Positions 23,555 through 33,516 of a DNA stretch of 64,000 bases are shown in pieces (positions within the stretch are counted from its first letter, which is position 1; each line of letters opens with the position of its first letter). Both the position numbers and the translations under genes were made by a program. The notes beneath the pieces were generated by a model that worked only from the letters and a program-made list of their open reading frames with translations, ran no database searches and was not told the DNA's origin. Origin of the DNA: Lepiota brunneoincarnata (taxonomy: Eukaryota; Basidiomycota; Agaricomycetes; Agaricales; Agaricaceae); contig JAEBUN010000025.1 of NCBI GenBank assembly GCA_023014365.1, positions 558,001 to 622,000 on the forward strand, given 5' to 3'.

Positions 23555-23965
23555 CCACTGGGGAGACTTATACGGGTTTCGCCATTGTGAAGGGGCTCAT
23601 CGGAGGGCTTAGGCGCTGCCCTAACCCGCCTTGGCCCATGTAACGATAGAATTAGACTACCTAGCTTAGGGTGGCTGTGAGGGAGTATGAATCAATGATC
23701 TGCCGGACCGGCTAGCGCGCCGGGGTCCGGGACCCCGTACAGGTAGGTAGAATAGGGGGGCTGGGGGGCATCCCTCCCATTTGGACCCCTCACGGCACAG
23801 TGCCTGATGAGAGGCCTGCCCACCGCGTAGTCCTTTACACCACGGCTTTTTCGTCTGTCTGTCTGTGTGTAATTCCTTAGCTAGATCCTTACTTAAGCAT
23901 CAGACCGGCCGTCTCCGGAGATAGGGCAGCAAGCTGTGAAAGTGCGAGGTCTTGGAATCGAACCA
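23555..23965 (-). mobile_element. ~410 bp insertion with a tRNA-like B box
   Basis: Relative to the left arm of the 21.5-24.3 kb inverted repeat, this block is extra. Near its 5' end on the minus strand it has GGTTCGATTCC inside a perfect 5 bp stem with a 7 nt loop (CTTGG/CCAAG), a textbook pol III B box or T arm. No matching A box or acceptor stem is seen, so this is not a tRNA gene. A truncated tRNA-derived SINE is the simplest reading. Confidence 0.35.
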
Positions 23966-24689
23966 AGATTGTAAGTTGGTACGCAAAATTTTACCTTTGT
24001 GCATGCCCCCCTCCCTCGCTTGGCAGCCTTCAATTTCGCATGTATACCACACAATATCTAACATCTTTCCAAAACCCACCCACCCATACCCTTTTACGTC
24101 CTTACTTCCATCACTTCCCCACCACTCGATAAAGGTGCAGCTGAGAGGCGCATGGTTCCGGGTGACCCGACCGCACTTCCTCCTTGGCCTCACTATCTAG
24201 GGCCAATGGGGCTTGGAGAAAGCCCCGTCCCCCTCCCCCAGCCTATACAGTATCGAGTCCTATCGTTCTACACCACTGGTAATTTATGATTCATATTTGA
24301 TGTTACCTGGACCCTTCACAGTGCAAGAATAAACACTTTCATAGCCGACGTTCGCTGAGTATCTAGAGATCCGATCAGGAGGCGAGTTCTGCAGGGTCAC
24401 CTGGATTGTCACACAGCCCTTGAAACCTGTTAGCGAAAGTGCTGAACACACCAGGAGCAAGCGAGGCTAGCTATTACAGCCTGTGGGCCGGAAATACAGG
24501 AGGGAGAGGATCTTGGAAGTATGTGCACATGAGTGACAAGCGTTCTTTCAGTACCCATCAGATCCGACGAAGTCGAGCTGTGAGCATGAATAATGATCCA
24601 GGGAACCGATTGTTAATATACATAGCTTCCTGGGAATAGGAATCCTAGTCTGAGTTGTTTGGTTACTGGACATCCGTTTCCTGTTCATT

Positions 24690-24776
24690 GCCGACTCATG
24701 GGATTATTGCTCTACTCTTACCAACCAAGCATCCTTCCCTTTCCTGTCCACCACCGATTCCTGAGAATGCTACTTC
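24690..24776 (+). promoter_or_regulatory. shared upstream module, lectin gene copy
   Basis: This is almost identical to 17684-17781 and lies 195 bp upstream of the lectin ATG. A TATAAATA box at 24879-24886 follows. Confidence 0.55.
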
Positions 24777-24969
24777 TCTATTCCTGTCACTGTTGTCATG
24801 GCCGGTTCAAACTTATGTGGTGCAAGATCTACAGCGAAACGTCTACTCTGTGCACCTATCGACTAGGGGGTTGGAAGGTATAAATAGGGAGCAGAGTCTA
24901 GGTTGCTCAACAGAACTCGCCGCTTTACAAGATCTGCAAGACACTCAGCGAATACCGACAAACATCATT

Positions 24970-25641
24970 ATGAAGGCGTTCTTCTTCTTCCTTAGCTTCA
25001 TCTCTGCAGCTCTTGGTAGCAGTATGCTCCACCCCAACGCTTCCACCACTTTTTGTATGGATGTTGCTCAGGACAACCGAGTCACAGTGTATGTCACAAC
25101 ATTTAATATGCATCCCTACCACTAGACGCATATGCATAGTGCAAACTGTACTGGCACGGACACGCAGGAATGGACGCTGAGCCTTGGACCCACAACTGTC
25201 CAAAACGGGGCTTCTGGTGGTTGCCTTGACAAAGCAGATAGCTGTACGTGACAGTTGTTTGTATGAGGGCTCGGTGAGAATGACATAATATCCAGCTTCG
25301 GGTGTTTTGTCCGTCGCCCACTGTGAACCCGGGAAGGAAACACAGCAATGGTTCGCGACCGGGGCTGCAGAACTCGGCATTCGTCTCTCTCTCCTGGACA
25401 CGCGTGAGTCGACAGTTCCCCGGTGTGTTGTTGTGGATATATTTGAATCTTTTCGCCATTAGCGCTTTGTGCTACCTTGGTGGCTGAGGAGTCGAGTCTA
25501 GGTGTGAATGCTACCTCATGCGACAATTCAAACGATGGACAGGTTTGGAACAACTTGGGTGCTCAAGGGGTCATTGACCTTCCGAGCGAGCTTAACATTT
25601 GCATTCTTTGCATTCTTTGTTGCATTTGCCTCGTTTGTTGA
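24970..25641 (+). CDS. secreted ricin-B-type (beta-trefoil) lectin-like protein
   Basis: Four exons give 173 residues: 24970-25086, 25126-25243, 25296-25403, 25463-25641. The first intron is only 39 nt and its donor could instead be 25093. The N-terminus is a clear signal peptide (MKAFFFFLSFISAALGS). The mature part has three QxW motifs (QEW, QQW, QVW), each ending a repeat with paired cysteines (CMDV, CLDK), as in beta-trefoil carbohydrate-binding domains. The C-terminus is unusual: a run of alternating Cys/Ile/Leu (CILCILCCICLVC). Binding to galactose-type sugars is known for the fold; the ligand here is unknown. It shares its upstream module with tyrosinase 2. Confidence 0.65.
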
Positions 25642-25864
25642 AGAACCCGACCAATCGTAGCAACATGGCAAAGTTAAAAGTGAAATTGGTCAGCAATATG
25701 TGACAGGGTGGCTATCGATCTACAAATGCCATTATTTCGTGTTTGAAACTCCTTATGCTTGATTTTGTGACTCCTCGTTTTTGTATATAAATTGACATCA
25801 GAACTTGAGCCCATGGCGGTGGGCAATGTATCGTGCCTTGGATTCTGGCTGTATAAATCGATCT

Positions 25865-26195
25865 CATTTCAGAAACGTTGGCAGTGCCAGTGCGTTCAGT
25901 GGAGTACAATGGAGTAGCTCGCTTCAAGGAGGCTTGGTGTTATTCAATGAGCGTATCGCGGAGCACTCGAGATTGAGAACGTTCAATACGAGCGAGGTTG
26001 GATCACATCCGAAGGAGAGTCTACACAGGCATGCGCTCAAGGTGAGCTCTGGTTCTTGTCAGCCTTCTCATAGGCTCCGCATTAACTTGAGCTTGTAATT
26101 CTATAGACAAACGGCACCCTCCCGAGCTCAAGTCGCTGATTGGTGATATTACGGAGGGGCGTTCCGAATGGTGTGGAACCCATATCTAATGATTC
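25865..26195 (+). pseudogene. tyrosinase C-terminal relic
   Basis: The sequence matches the end of exon 6, intron 6 and exon 7 of the two tyrosinases: GSA.AF, GLVLFNERIAEHS, FNTSEVG, then a GTGAGC...ATAG intron, then NGT and GDITEGRSE. The last exon has an internal deletion and all copper-binding parts are missing. It is downstream of the lectin gene, whose own upstream flank is of the tyrosinase type, so the lectin sits where a third tyrosinase body would be expected. Confidence 0.75.
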
Positions 26196-26469
26196 AAGGC
26201 TATGGTAACAATAGCGAAAAGACTTTTGGTCACACTCTAATATATAAATTCGACCCACTGGACATTGCATATAACTCCACAATAGCGAAAGTCGTACTCA
26301 TCTCACCTCTCTGAACATATTTTCGCAAGGTTATCCAGGACAGGGAATCAGTCCAACTTTCTTTCGAAGATCCATCAGAACACCCCCGACTCGAAATCGT
26401 GCTCATATTATTCTGCATCACTGGGAGAAGTGTCCTTCAAGAGCCTCTTATCGCGAGACCCCCCACCCC

Positions 26470-27000
26470 CGAGCAGTAATAATATCTATTCGTGAAGCTT
26501 GACATGATTGTGGAGAGCTGGATGCGTAGCTGGTTGAGGATGGTGACTACCAAGGCTCCCAGCGACATGAATAACACTTCGCTGACACTTCCATGTTCCC
26601 CGAATTCGCTCTGAGCGGATGTCAACATCCAGAGATACTTTAACCGACCCAGCTGTCGGAAGCAACGGAAAGGTGATTATCGTACCCCAAGACTGACAGA
26701 TCCTAGGCCCGCTCTCGCTCCCGATACCGCTCGTCCTCCAGGTTGACGTACATGTAGAATGAGCTTCAAATCGGCTGTGATAGGCATGGACGGCCCTTCT
26801 CAAATACCGAAGAATGCTCGACACATGCGGGAAAACCAGCCCATATCGAACTGCGGCCAATGGAAGTCAATAGAAACAACGTCAACCTGGCAAGGGATGA
26901 TCTCGATCGCATGTGAGAGTTAGGAAGGCATCCAGCAATCCATAGAGTGAGACAAATAACTTGATATCAGTACAGGCGACTTGATGGCGATGACCCCAGT
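26470..27000 (+). pseudogene. diverged relic of gene X (3' part)
   Basis: Read as the reverse complement of the gene X locus (compare 34390-34800), the block keeps the order of several conserved stretches: a GAGCGGTATCGGGxGCGAG-type run, GACATCCGCTCAGAG near 26620 and the GTGAGAGTTAG... C-terminal block near 26912. It is full of stops and indels. It is the most degraded of four gene X copies in the window. Confidence 0.55.
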
Positions 27001-27116
27001 ATACTTTCTGAAGTAGGGACAGAGTGTATGGTGAAAGAACCCGTTCACAAAAATATATTCTGCGATGCTCATCTGTGGTATCCCGAGAAGGGTTGATTCC
27101 AAAGAAAAATCAATAG

Positions 27117-27207
27117 GGCCTGACCGGGAATTGAACCCGGGACCTCCTCGAAATCAATGCATTTATACACACCCTAACAAGGAATCATACTACTAGACCA
27201 TCAGGCC
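27117..27207 (-). tRNA. tRNA-Pro (AGG) with intron
   Basis: On the minus strand a 7 bp acceptor stem (GGCCTGA/TCAGGCC), a D arm with GGTCTAGTAGTATGA, an anticodon loop TTAGGGT and a T arm GTCCCGGGTTCAATTCC pair as expected. Anticodon AGG fits proline, and the body resembles other eukaryotic tRNA-Pro. The 91 nt gene is about 19 nt too long; the extra bases lie 3' of the anticodon, the normal place for a tRNA intron. It has the full A and B boxes. Confidence 0.92.
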
Positions 27208-27760
27208 GTTGCATTTGATACGAATACTGTCCATTGTAAAGAGCATGACCGCCGACTGGTTCTCATTCGTTCTGTATGCTCGTACTGTACACATACAACA
27301 TATACACAGCAATAAGTTTTCCATCGTTTCCCTTTCAACCACCACCTCTGATGATCAACTGAGCTTGAGACATAAAAATCGAAAGAAAACCAATAACACC
27401 ATTGTTCACGCCAAACAACACAAGCAAGATATCTGCTACTCACAGCAGCCTGTAGTATCTCACTGCTTAGGTTGGTGACGCCTATCACTGCGTAGGACGA
27501 GTTCTGAGCGAGGAAGTTAACTGGAGCAGGGCCATCAGCCTCGAAGCTTTTTTTTATGCCGCACATGGGTGGTCGTGGTGGATGATAGGGAACACACTCA
27601 CGCCCGTATAGATTTCTGGGCTAATCACAAGCTCTTATAAAAGATTTTGACATACAACACGATGGCGTCTGGAAAGGCAGGAACGGTTTCAAACGATTAT
27701 TCAGTTTCATTTAAAGGTCACAAGTGCAACGTCAATACGCAGATCGGATTGACTAGCTAG
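27208..27760. other. no supported gene
   Basis: A minus-strand frame from the ATG at 27566 reads plausibly for about 45 codons before a GTGAGT, but no partner exon was found. I leave it unannotated. Confidence 0.4.
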
Positions 27761-27764
27761 GATT

Positions 27765-28000
27765 TGAACCAGAAATGGTTCTGCAAACGATTGGCAACTA
27801 TAACAGACTCGTGCAAGCAAACACCCAAGCCATCGGGCTCAAACGTCCTCATGGAACCAGCTTGCCTGTGCCCGATGGGCTGCGTATATCTGCCCTTATG
27901 CATAGGCATGCGTTTCGATGTTCGGAAGGGAGTGACAGTCACAAGCATGCAAATATCATGGATAATATCTGCACATGTGCCATGTAACTTACTCCGGCGT
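27765..28000 (-). pseudogene. H-family relic, promoter fused to last exon
   Basis: On the minus strand the H promoter/leader (to about 27880) joins directly to the end of intron 4 and the last exon, so the signal peptide and middle exons are deleted. It is the mirror partner of the intact H2 gene at 28560. Confidence 0.55.
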
Positions 28001-28329
28001 CGGTGGTGTACAGGAACGGGAGGACTGATTGAATGGCGAGCGTATAGTAACAAAGATCTCAGGACCGTGGACAGGAATGGGATGTTAGTGACAACTTTTT
28101 CATTATGTCAATAATCCGCCCCTTTGTTCAGAAGAGACGAGGTGGTTGACGTGCAGAATAGAAGAAACAGCTGGGAATTATCAAATGATGCAAGCTGTCA
28201 CTCGGACCGCAACCATCCCTCTAATTATGTGCCGGTAATATCTAAACACAGAGGTGGATTGTTGATGTAATTAGACCCCTGGTAATCGGACTACTGTTTT
28301 AAGCTACTTGTTACAATCCCATTTCTGCT

Positions 28330-28403
28330 CTCTGCCGACTCGTGGGTTTATCATTGCTCTACTCTCACCATTCAATCGGCCCTCCCATTCCTGTACATCA
28401 CCG
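28330..28403 (+). promoter_or_regulatory. shared upstream module, H2 copy
   Basis: TGCCGACTCGTGGG to ACCGATGCTTGAG, about 160 bp upstream of the H2 ATG; a TATATATATATAT run at 28511-28525 follows. An inverted copy lies at 27980-28078. Confidence 0.55.
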
Positions 28404-28559
28404 ATGCTTGAGTAAATTACACGATACACATGCAACTGTCATCCATGATATTTACCTACTTGTGAGTAACACTCCTTTCCGAACATCGAAAAGCATGCAT
28501 ATGTGTAAGGGTATATATATATATGCCTCTTACCCATTGTCCTCCAGCAGCACAGCACC

Positions 28560-29018
28560 ATGATGCTCAAGCTCTTTCATGCTGTACTCTTCTTTATTGT
28601 TGCTCAAGCAGCCCTCGGCCAAACTGACCCAATTCCTGGCAGCCAAGGTGACGTCTGTGAGTCCAGCTGTAACAAAACTTGTTCTCTACGCTGGGCTAAC
28701 TAAGCTCAGGCTTCAGAAGAAATGTGAGGTCTCCAGGTACAGAAGGCACGATGTTGTACTAAGCTTTTCACATAGGACATCGGCGAAATAAAGACAAAAG
28801 CTTGTGAGTCCTTTTCTTTGTGCCAGATAACGCATTGATCTCTCACACACTTGGTCCCGAAGGTGCGCCCGGCCTCCAATGCTGCCTCCGATCGGAGCGC
28901 AATGGCACGTAAGTTGGATTCATGAGGACCCGAGTCCGATGGCTTGGTATTTGCTCACGCGGTCTGGTATAGCTGCCAATCCCAATGCACAACCAGCTTG
29001 GGCCTGAGTATCGACTAG
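28560..29018 (+). CDS. small secreted six-cysteine protein H2
   Basis: Five very short exons give 76 residues: 28560-28656, 28710-28723 (14 nt), 28776-28803 (28 nt), 28863-28908, 28973-29018; all phases agree. Residues 1-20 are a signal peptide (FFIVAQAALG). The mature protein has Cys at 33, 47, 53, 54, 63 and 67 (CxxGLxCC, then GTCQSxC) and ends TTSLGLSID. The CxxGLxCC part recalls one half of hydrophobins, but only six of eight cysteines exist, so I do not call it a hydrophobin. Function is unknown; apoplastic or surface action is inferred. Paralogues are at 31859 and 33058, with relics at 20890-21480 and 27765. Confidence 0.65.
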
Positions 29019-29840
29019 TCATACCAGGCTGAGCGTTGATACTGGATTTGCGATCCAGAAATGGAGTTGACCACGATGTTTGAAGTGATTCTTATCTTTC
29101 TGTTATTATCCAGACTCAATCACGTTGTACGTCAAATAAGAACTTGTTGTGTCCTGAAATGATCTTGGCCTCCACAACAACCTGTGAATAACCTAGTAGT
29201 ACATATGGGCATGATTATATCTTTTGGGGCTGGAAGGCGTACTCACATTGCGGCTCTTCGATCAGAACTATTGACATAGAGTGGACATCCATGTATACGT
29301 GGCTTGGTTGGCAACCTGTGGCAACCGCGGTGGGGAGTAACAGCAGGCGAGAGGGCAATCGTGGTCTCCGCAACCCTGAAGGCTCCTGGGGTATACCTTT
29401 CCCCAGAAAAAAGTCGGTAGAGTGCCAACGTTTTCGCAACACCTTCAGTTTTCACCTTCACTTTAAATTCAGCCCAATCTATTGTATATCTAGAATCTCT
29501 TGGCAGCTTGAATCCGGTGCCTCCCCTCTTCTGTCGAAACTGTCATAAAGTCCCCTGGCTTCAAGTTGTAGTCGCGGGTGCTGAGGTCATTCTCCTTTCC
29601 AAGTCCCCTGATTGAAGCATAATGAAAACCTTGGCAAGGTCTGGGAGGTGTTTGATCCATTTCCGTGAATCCGAGCTCCACGTATATCCGCTGAGGTAAA
29701 CTCCTCGTCCTGGTAACTGTTGATGTGTGAATCGAGGGATTCCAGCTGCTGTGCGAGTCGGATATGGGGTCTGAGGCAAAAGATAAGAGGCGGAGGATGT
29801 CTGTGGAACGTTGCGGAAGGTTGGGGATGGTGGGACAGGT
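29019..29840 (-). other. gene-poor stretch with one broken unrecognised frame
   Basis: The part near 29280-29420 resembles the H downstream block seen at 33830-33930. At 29490-29840 the minus strand shows coding-like pieces in two frames (LAQQLESLDSHINSYQDEE and DYNLKPGDFMTVSTEEG) separated by a frame change. I do not recognise a family and treat it as decayed. Confidence 0.3.
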
Positions 29841-29844
29841 ATGT

Positions 29845-30890
29845 CAACCTTTCAACTCTCTCTTGCCTTCCTCGTTCTCTTTCGCCTCGGTCAATTAGGA
29901 ACTGGATGAGCTAATTGTCAGGGCGGTTACCAAATCTGACACATATCTCCTGGCTCACTCAGGGCTACAAATGGAGCCATTAACAGGAGACGTTCTTGGT
30001 ACCACGGACACCGGCAATTTGAATCTCCGGAAGTTAACAATATTGCCAACTCTGTTACCACTCTGCCCAACCTGGTCGGATTTTTGGGTCCAAGGAGCTA
30101 TGGACAAATGTATACGTTTATTGGCTGATTGAGGCGAGGATGGCACTGAATGACCGGCTAATTTTAGTCTCCATTCCATTCTCATACACGTGTCAGAATA
30201 GCCCAAGGACGCGGAAGACCTGATTGAAGCTGCTACCGGCGCTACCCACGCATTGAGATCTATACACGGAACACGATACCAGGTACTCGCGCAATCCATC
30301 CCCCTCTATCTTCCTTCTACTCAAGCGTAATGGATGCCTAGACCGGCAGCTTCCGTCGCCTCCTGTACCCTGCTCCAGGGAACATTCTGGATTGGATGTA
30401 TAAGAATGTTCCAAGTGTAGATTTGATGCTTGTGATTCAGTACGGTTTCTCCCCGCCGGAACGATGGATCGGATCCGTCGGTGAGGAAACAACAAAAATG
30501 GTCGAATATCTGTCCAAGTTCGTCGCCTCCCGGACGAAAAGTGAGGACCTGTTATCTCCGCCTTCCCATCGGCTCCTGTTGACGTTGCCACGGGAAAGAC
30601 TTGATGTGTTACGGGATATTATAAAGGCGAGAGATCCCCTTTCATGTTTATATTTTAACTTTATTTCGGCCAGAATGAACAATTCACGCACATCGATAGG
30701 TATCCACTCGTGAGAATACTCCGTCACCTAGGGTTCGGACAGTTTCTGTAGGACAATGATACACATTTCTACCTAGGTTGATACGAGGTTATTATTTTAT
30801 CGGTTGAATATTGAGTGACGAGCCCATGCAATGTAATCTCATTGACGCTATTCCCATTCCATTGTGATCCATACAGAGGCAGGGAAAACA
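29845..30890 (+). pseudogene. Ecm14-like carboxypeptidase relic (3' half, inverted)
   Basis: This is the mirror copy of the gene at 36535-38445, from the 7 nt micro-exon onward. Breaks are many: the donor after the micro-exon is AT instead of GT, the GYKW exon stops after six codons (TAA), and the region between GDV and HRQF is shortened. The last exon (LMLVIQYGFSPPERWIGSVGEETTKMVEYL region, 30400-30540) is still recognisable. It ends at a junction with gene X sequence at about 30895. Confidence 0.75.
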
Positions 30891-30895
30891 AGACA

Positions 30896-31078
30896 AGGTT
30901 CCCGAGCTACGCGTTTGCGAAAATCAGTAGAAGCCCACAGAAACCACGCCGGCCTGGAAAGGATGGTCCCAGAACGCATGTGAGAGTTAGCAAGATACCC
31001 AGCGATTGCAGAGTGAGACAAGGAGCCAGATATATTGTCTCTGATACGGAGGATTTGACAGCTATGTCCTTCTAAACT
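30896..31078 (+). pseudogene. gene X C-terminal fragment (inverted copy)
   Basis: From 30896 the sequence is the last ~60 codons of gene X (SYAFAKISRSPQKPRRPG, then HVRVSKIPSD and YIVSDTEDLTAM). The first 450 codons are missing: compared with segment A, everything between about 34460 and 36230 is deleted and joined to the carboxypeptidase flank. Confidence 0.75.
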
Positions 31079-31858
31079 ATTGTATCAAGTTGAGGAACGC
31101 CATATACTCATCGTGCTAATAGACCTCCGTGATTCCACGAGAAGTTAATCATCTGAGTGCGAGGCGATTTCTGAACAGTGTTCAAATAATCGCTGACCCC
31201 GTCAACGCAATACATGATACAGCACAGTCGTAGAATGTACGTCACGCAAAAGACCTTTGCTTCACAAGTCATCATCCCCATCCGCCATGGATCATACTAT
31301 CAGCTCCACATATGTAGCTAGGTACAGTCATCCGATACAGGGCTGAGCTTTCGGCTGCGTTGAGCCAGAGAGAGATATCAGGTTCGCCCTGCTGCGATCG
31401 ATATCATGCATATCAGGGGATATGAGTTCGAAAAACACACGTTACCTTCGTGATTTTTCTGAGAAAAGATGTATCCACACGAGCCTTCGGGGGCGTGTAA
31501 GGCTCCAGTGCTCTCTCGTCTATTAAGCACCTTGAATACCAAGCCATGTCCATACGTCCATCATATGTCACTTAGTCTGAACGAGTGTCAACGCGAGCGG
31601 GTCCAGCAGCCCCAAAACGTGTTTCATGATGCGGATGTGTGGTCTTAACGGGTGGTCGATCGCGTTCCCATACATTTCCAGGTTCATGGCAGGCTCCCAT
31701 GGAGGCAAACCTTATTCTCAGACGACTCAAATCACAGCAAGTTTCTTTATTTCGTATACAACATGATCACGTCTGGAACACAAAAGAAGGGCAGAAAACA
31801 TTTCAATCAATTTCATTTCCCGATCACAAATCCAACGTTAGCATCCGGCTCAGTCCAT

Positions 31859-32317
31859 CTAGACGTTTATGCCAAGGCTGGTTGTGCAGCTGCTTTGGCA
31901 ACTATAGCAGACTCATGTGAGCAAATCCACAGGCCATCGCACTCAAATGTCCAAATCAAACCAACTTACGTGCCCAAGCCCGATGGTTCAACGCAGCAAG
32001 AGAGGCCAGCGACGCCTTTGGGACCAAATGCATGAGGGATCAATTCAATACCTGGCTCAAGGAAGTAGACTCACAAGTGTTCGTGGCAATGGCGTTGGTG
32101 ACGAGCTATATGAAAGGCTCAGCACAACGTCATGCCATTCTGTGCCTGGAGCTTACGTTTACGCTAAAGCCTAGGTCGAGTCAGCTAAGCATGGAGAACA
32201 AGCATTACGAGAACTGGACTCACAGACTGTACCTGCTCCACCAGGGCCTGGTTCAATTTGGCCGAGGGCAGCCTGAGCAGTGATGAAGAAGAGTACAGCG
32301 TGGAAGAGCTTGAACAT
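31859..32317 (-). CDS. small secreted six-cysteine protein H3a
   Basis: This is the mirror twin of H3b, 459 bp ATG to stop with the same five exons, 75 residues. Signal peptide, six cysteines and the TTSLGL end are kept. One difference from H3b is in the last exon (Ile for Leu before Asn-Val). The start is only 740 bp from that of H3b, in the opposite direction, with both modules and TATA boxes in the mirror-symmetric gap. Confidence 0.65.
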
Positions 32318-32475
32318 CGTAGTGGTGTTTGTGTTGTTGGAAGACGAGATGGATGGGCTGCGTATATATACCCTTACGCATAGGCATGAGTTTCGATATT
32401 CAGGAGACGGGGAGTGGAGGGAGTGTTGGTCACAAGTAGGTAGTACGTGCATGTGTGCGGCATGATTTACTCAGA

Positions 32476-32573
32476 CATCGGTGGTGTACAGGAATGGGAA
32501 TGCCGATCGAATGGTGAGAGGCGGGCAGTAGTAATCCCAGGAGTCGGGCAGTGGACAGAAATGGGATCGTCAA
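32476..32573 (-). promoter_or_regulatory. shared upstream module, H3a copy (reverse)
   Basis: This is the exact mirror of the H3b module at 32803-32902. It is also flanked on the centre side by a partial repeat of its own end (AGGAGTCGG at about 32551 and 32597). Confidence 0.55.
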
Positions 32574-32802
32574 TGCGCTTAATTCAGAAAAGTAGTCCCA
32601 GGAGTCGGTCGCAGACAGAAATAAGATTGATAACAAGAAACACCACAACAACATTAACAGAAGAGAAGAGGCAGCTGGGAATTACCAATATAACCTGTCA
32701 TTTGGGATGCACCTGTGCTCGAATGATGTGATGGTGATACCTGAAAATTGTTAATATAATTAGACCCCTGGCAATCGGACTACTGTATTGAGCTACCTTG
32801 AT

Positions 32803-32902
32803 TGACAATCCCATTTCTGTCCACTGCCCGACTCCTGGGATTACCACTGCCCGCCTCTCACCATTCGATCGGCATTCCCATTCCTGTACACCACCGATGT
32901 CT
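32803..32902 (+). promoter_or_regulatory. shared upstream module, H3b copy
   Basis: CCCATTTCTGTCCACTGCCC to ACCGATGTCTGAG. A TATATATA box lies at 33005-33011, about 50 bp before the H3b ATG. Confidence 0.55.
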
Positions 32903-33057
32903 GAGTAAATCATGCCGCACACATGCACGTACTACCTACTTGTGACCAACACTCCCTCCACTCCCCGTCTCCTGAATATCGAAACTCATGCCTATGCGTA
33001 AGGGTATATATACGCAGCCCATCCATCTCGTCTTCCAACAACACAAACACCACTACG

Positions 33058-33516
33058 ATGTTCAAGCTCTTCCACGCTGTACTCTTCTTCATCACTGCTC
33101 AGGCTGCCCTCGGCCAAATTGAACCAGGCCCTGGTGGAGCAGGTACAGTCTGTGAGTCCAGTTCTCGTAATGCTTGTTCTCCATGCTTAGCTGACTCGAC
33201 CTAGGCTTTAGCGTAAACGTAAGCTCCAGGCACAGAATGGCATGACGTTGTGCTGAGCCTTTCATATAGCTCGTCACCAACGCCATTGCCACGAACACTT
33301 GTGAGTCTACTTCCTTGAGCCAGGTATTGAATTGATCCCTCATGCATTTGGTCCCGAAGGCGTCGCTGGCCTCTCTTGCTGCGTTGAACCATCGGGCTTG
33401 GGCACGTAAGTTGGTTTGATTCGGACATTTGAGTGCGATGGCCTGTGGATTTGCTCACATGGGTCTGCTATAGGTGCCAAAGCAGCTGCACAACCAGCCT
33501 TGGCCTAAACGTCTAG
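33058..33516 (+). CDS. small secreted six-cysteine protein H3b
   Basis: Exons 33058-33151, 33205-33218 (14 nt), 33270-33300, 33360-33405 and 33474-33516 give 75 residues in one consistent frame. There is a signal peptide to about residue 19 and Cys at 32, 47, 53, 54, 63 and 67. The fourth exon is reached through an acceptor at 33359; using the nearer CAG at 33323 would need a 23 nt intron, too short. H2 shares the exon plan and about half of the mature residues. Function unknown. Confidence 0.65.

Larger units (their letters stand above)
21500..24335. repeat. inverted repeat with ~450 bp arms
   Basis: The left arm (about 21500-21960) matches the reverse complement of about 24335-23475. Shared points are GTGGTGTAGAA, CGGTCGGGTCACC, GATATGGGTGGGTGG-like and ATGTGATAAGGTCACAC-like stretches. 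The right arm is split by a ~410 bp insertion (about 23555-23965). No frame in the arms is clearly coding. The region between holds H promoter relics and one coding relic. Confidence 0.65.

Noticed and set aside
23920..23965. A tRNA gene
   Set aside because: Only the T arm can be folded; acceptor, D and anticodon arms are missing.
27440..27566. Minus-strand exon beginning MCGIKKSFEADGPAP
   Set aside because: It ends at a plausible GTGAGT but no following exon or known family could be found, and it is too short to support alone.
33301..33323. A 23 nt intron in the H genes
   Set aside because: The GTGAGT...CAG pair is too close for a functional intron; an acceptor 36 nt further gives a 59 nt intron and aligns a conserved cysteine in all copies.
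28560..33516. Annotating the H genes as hydrophobins
   Set aside because: Size, signal peptide and a C-x5-CC stretch fit, but only six cysteines are present and the eight-cysteine hydrophobin order is not.
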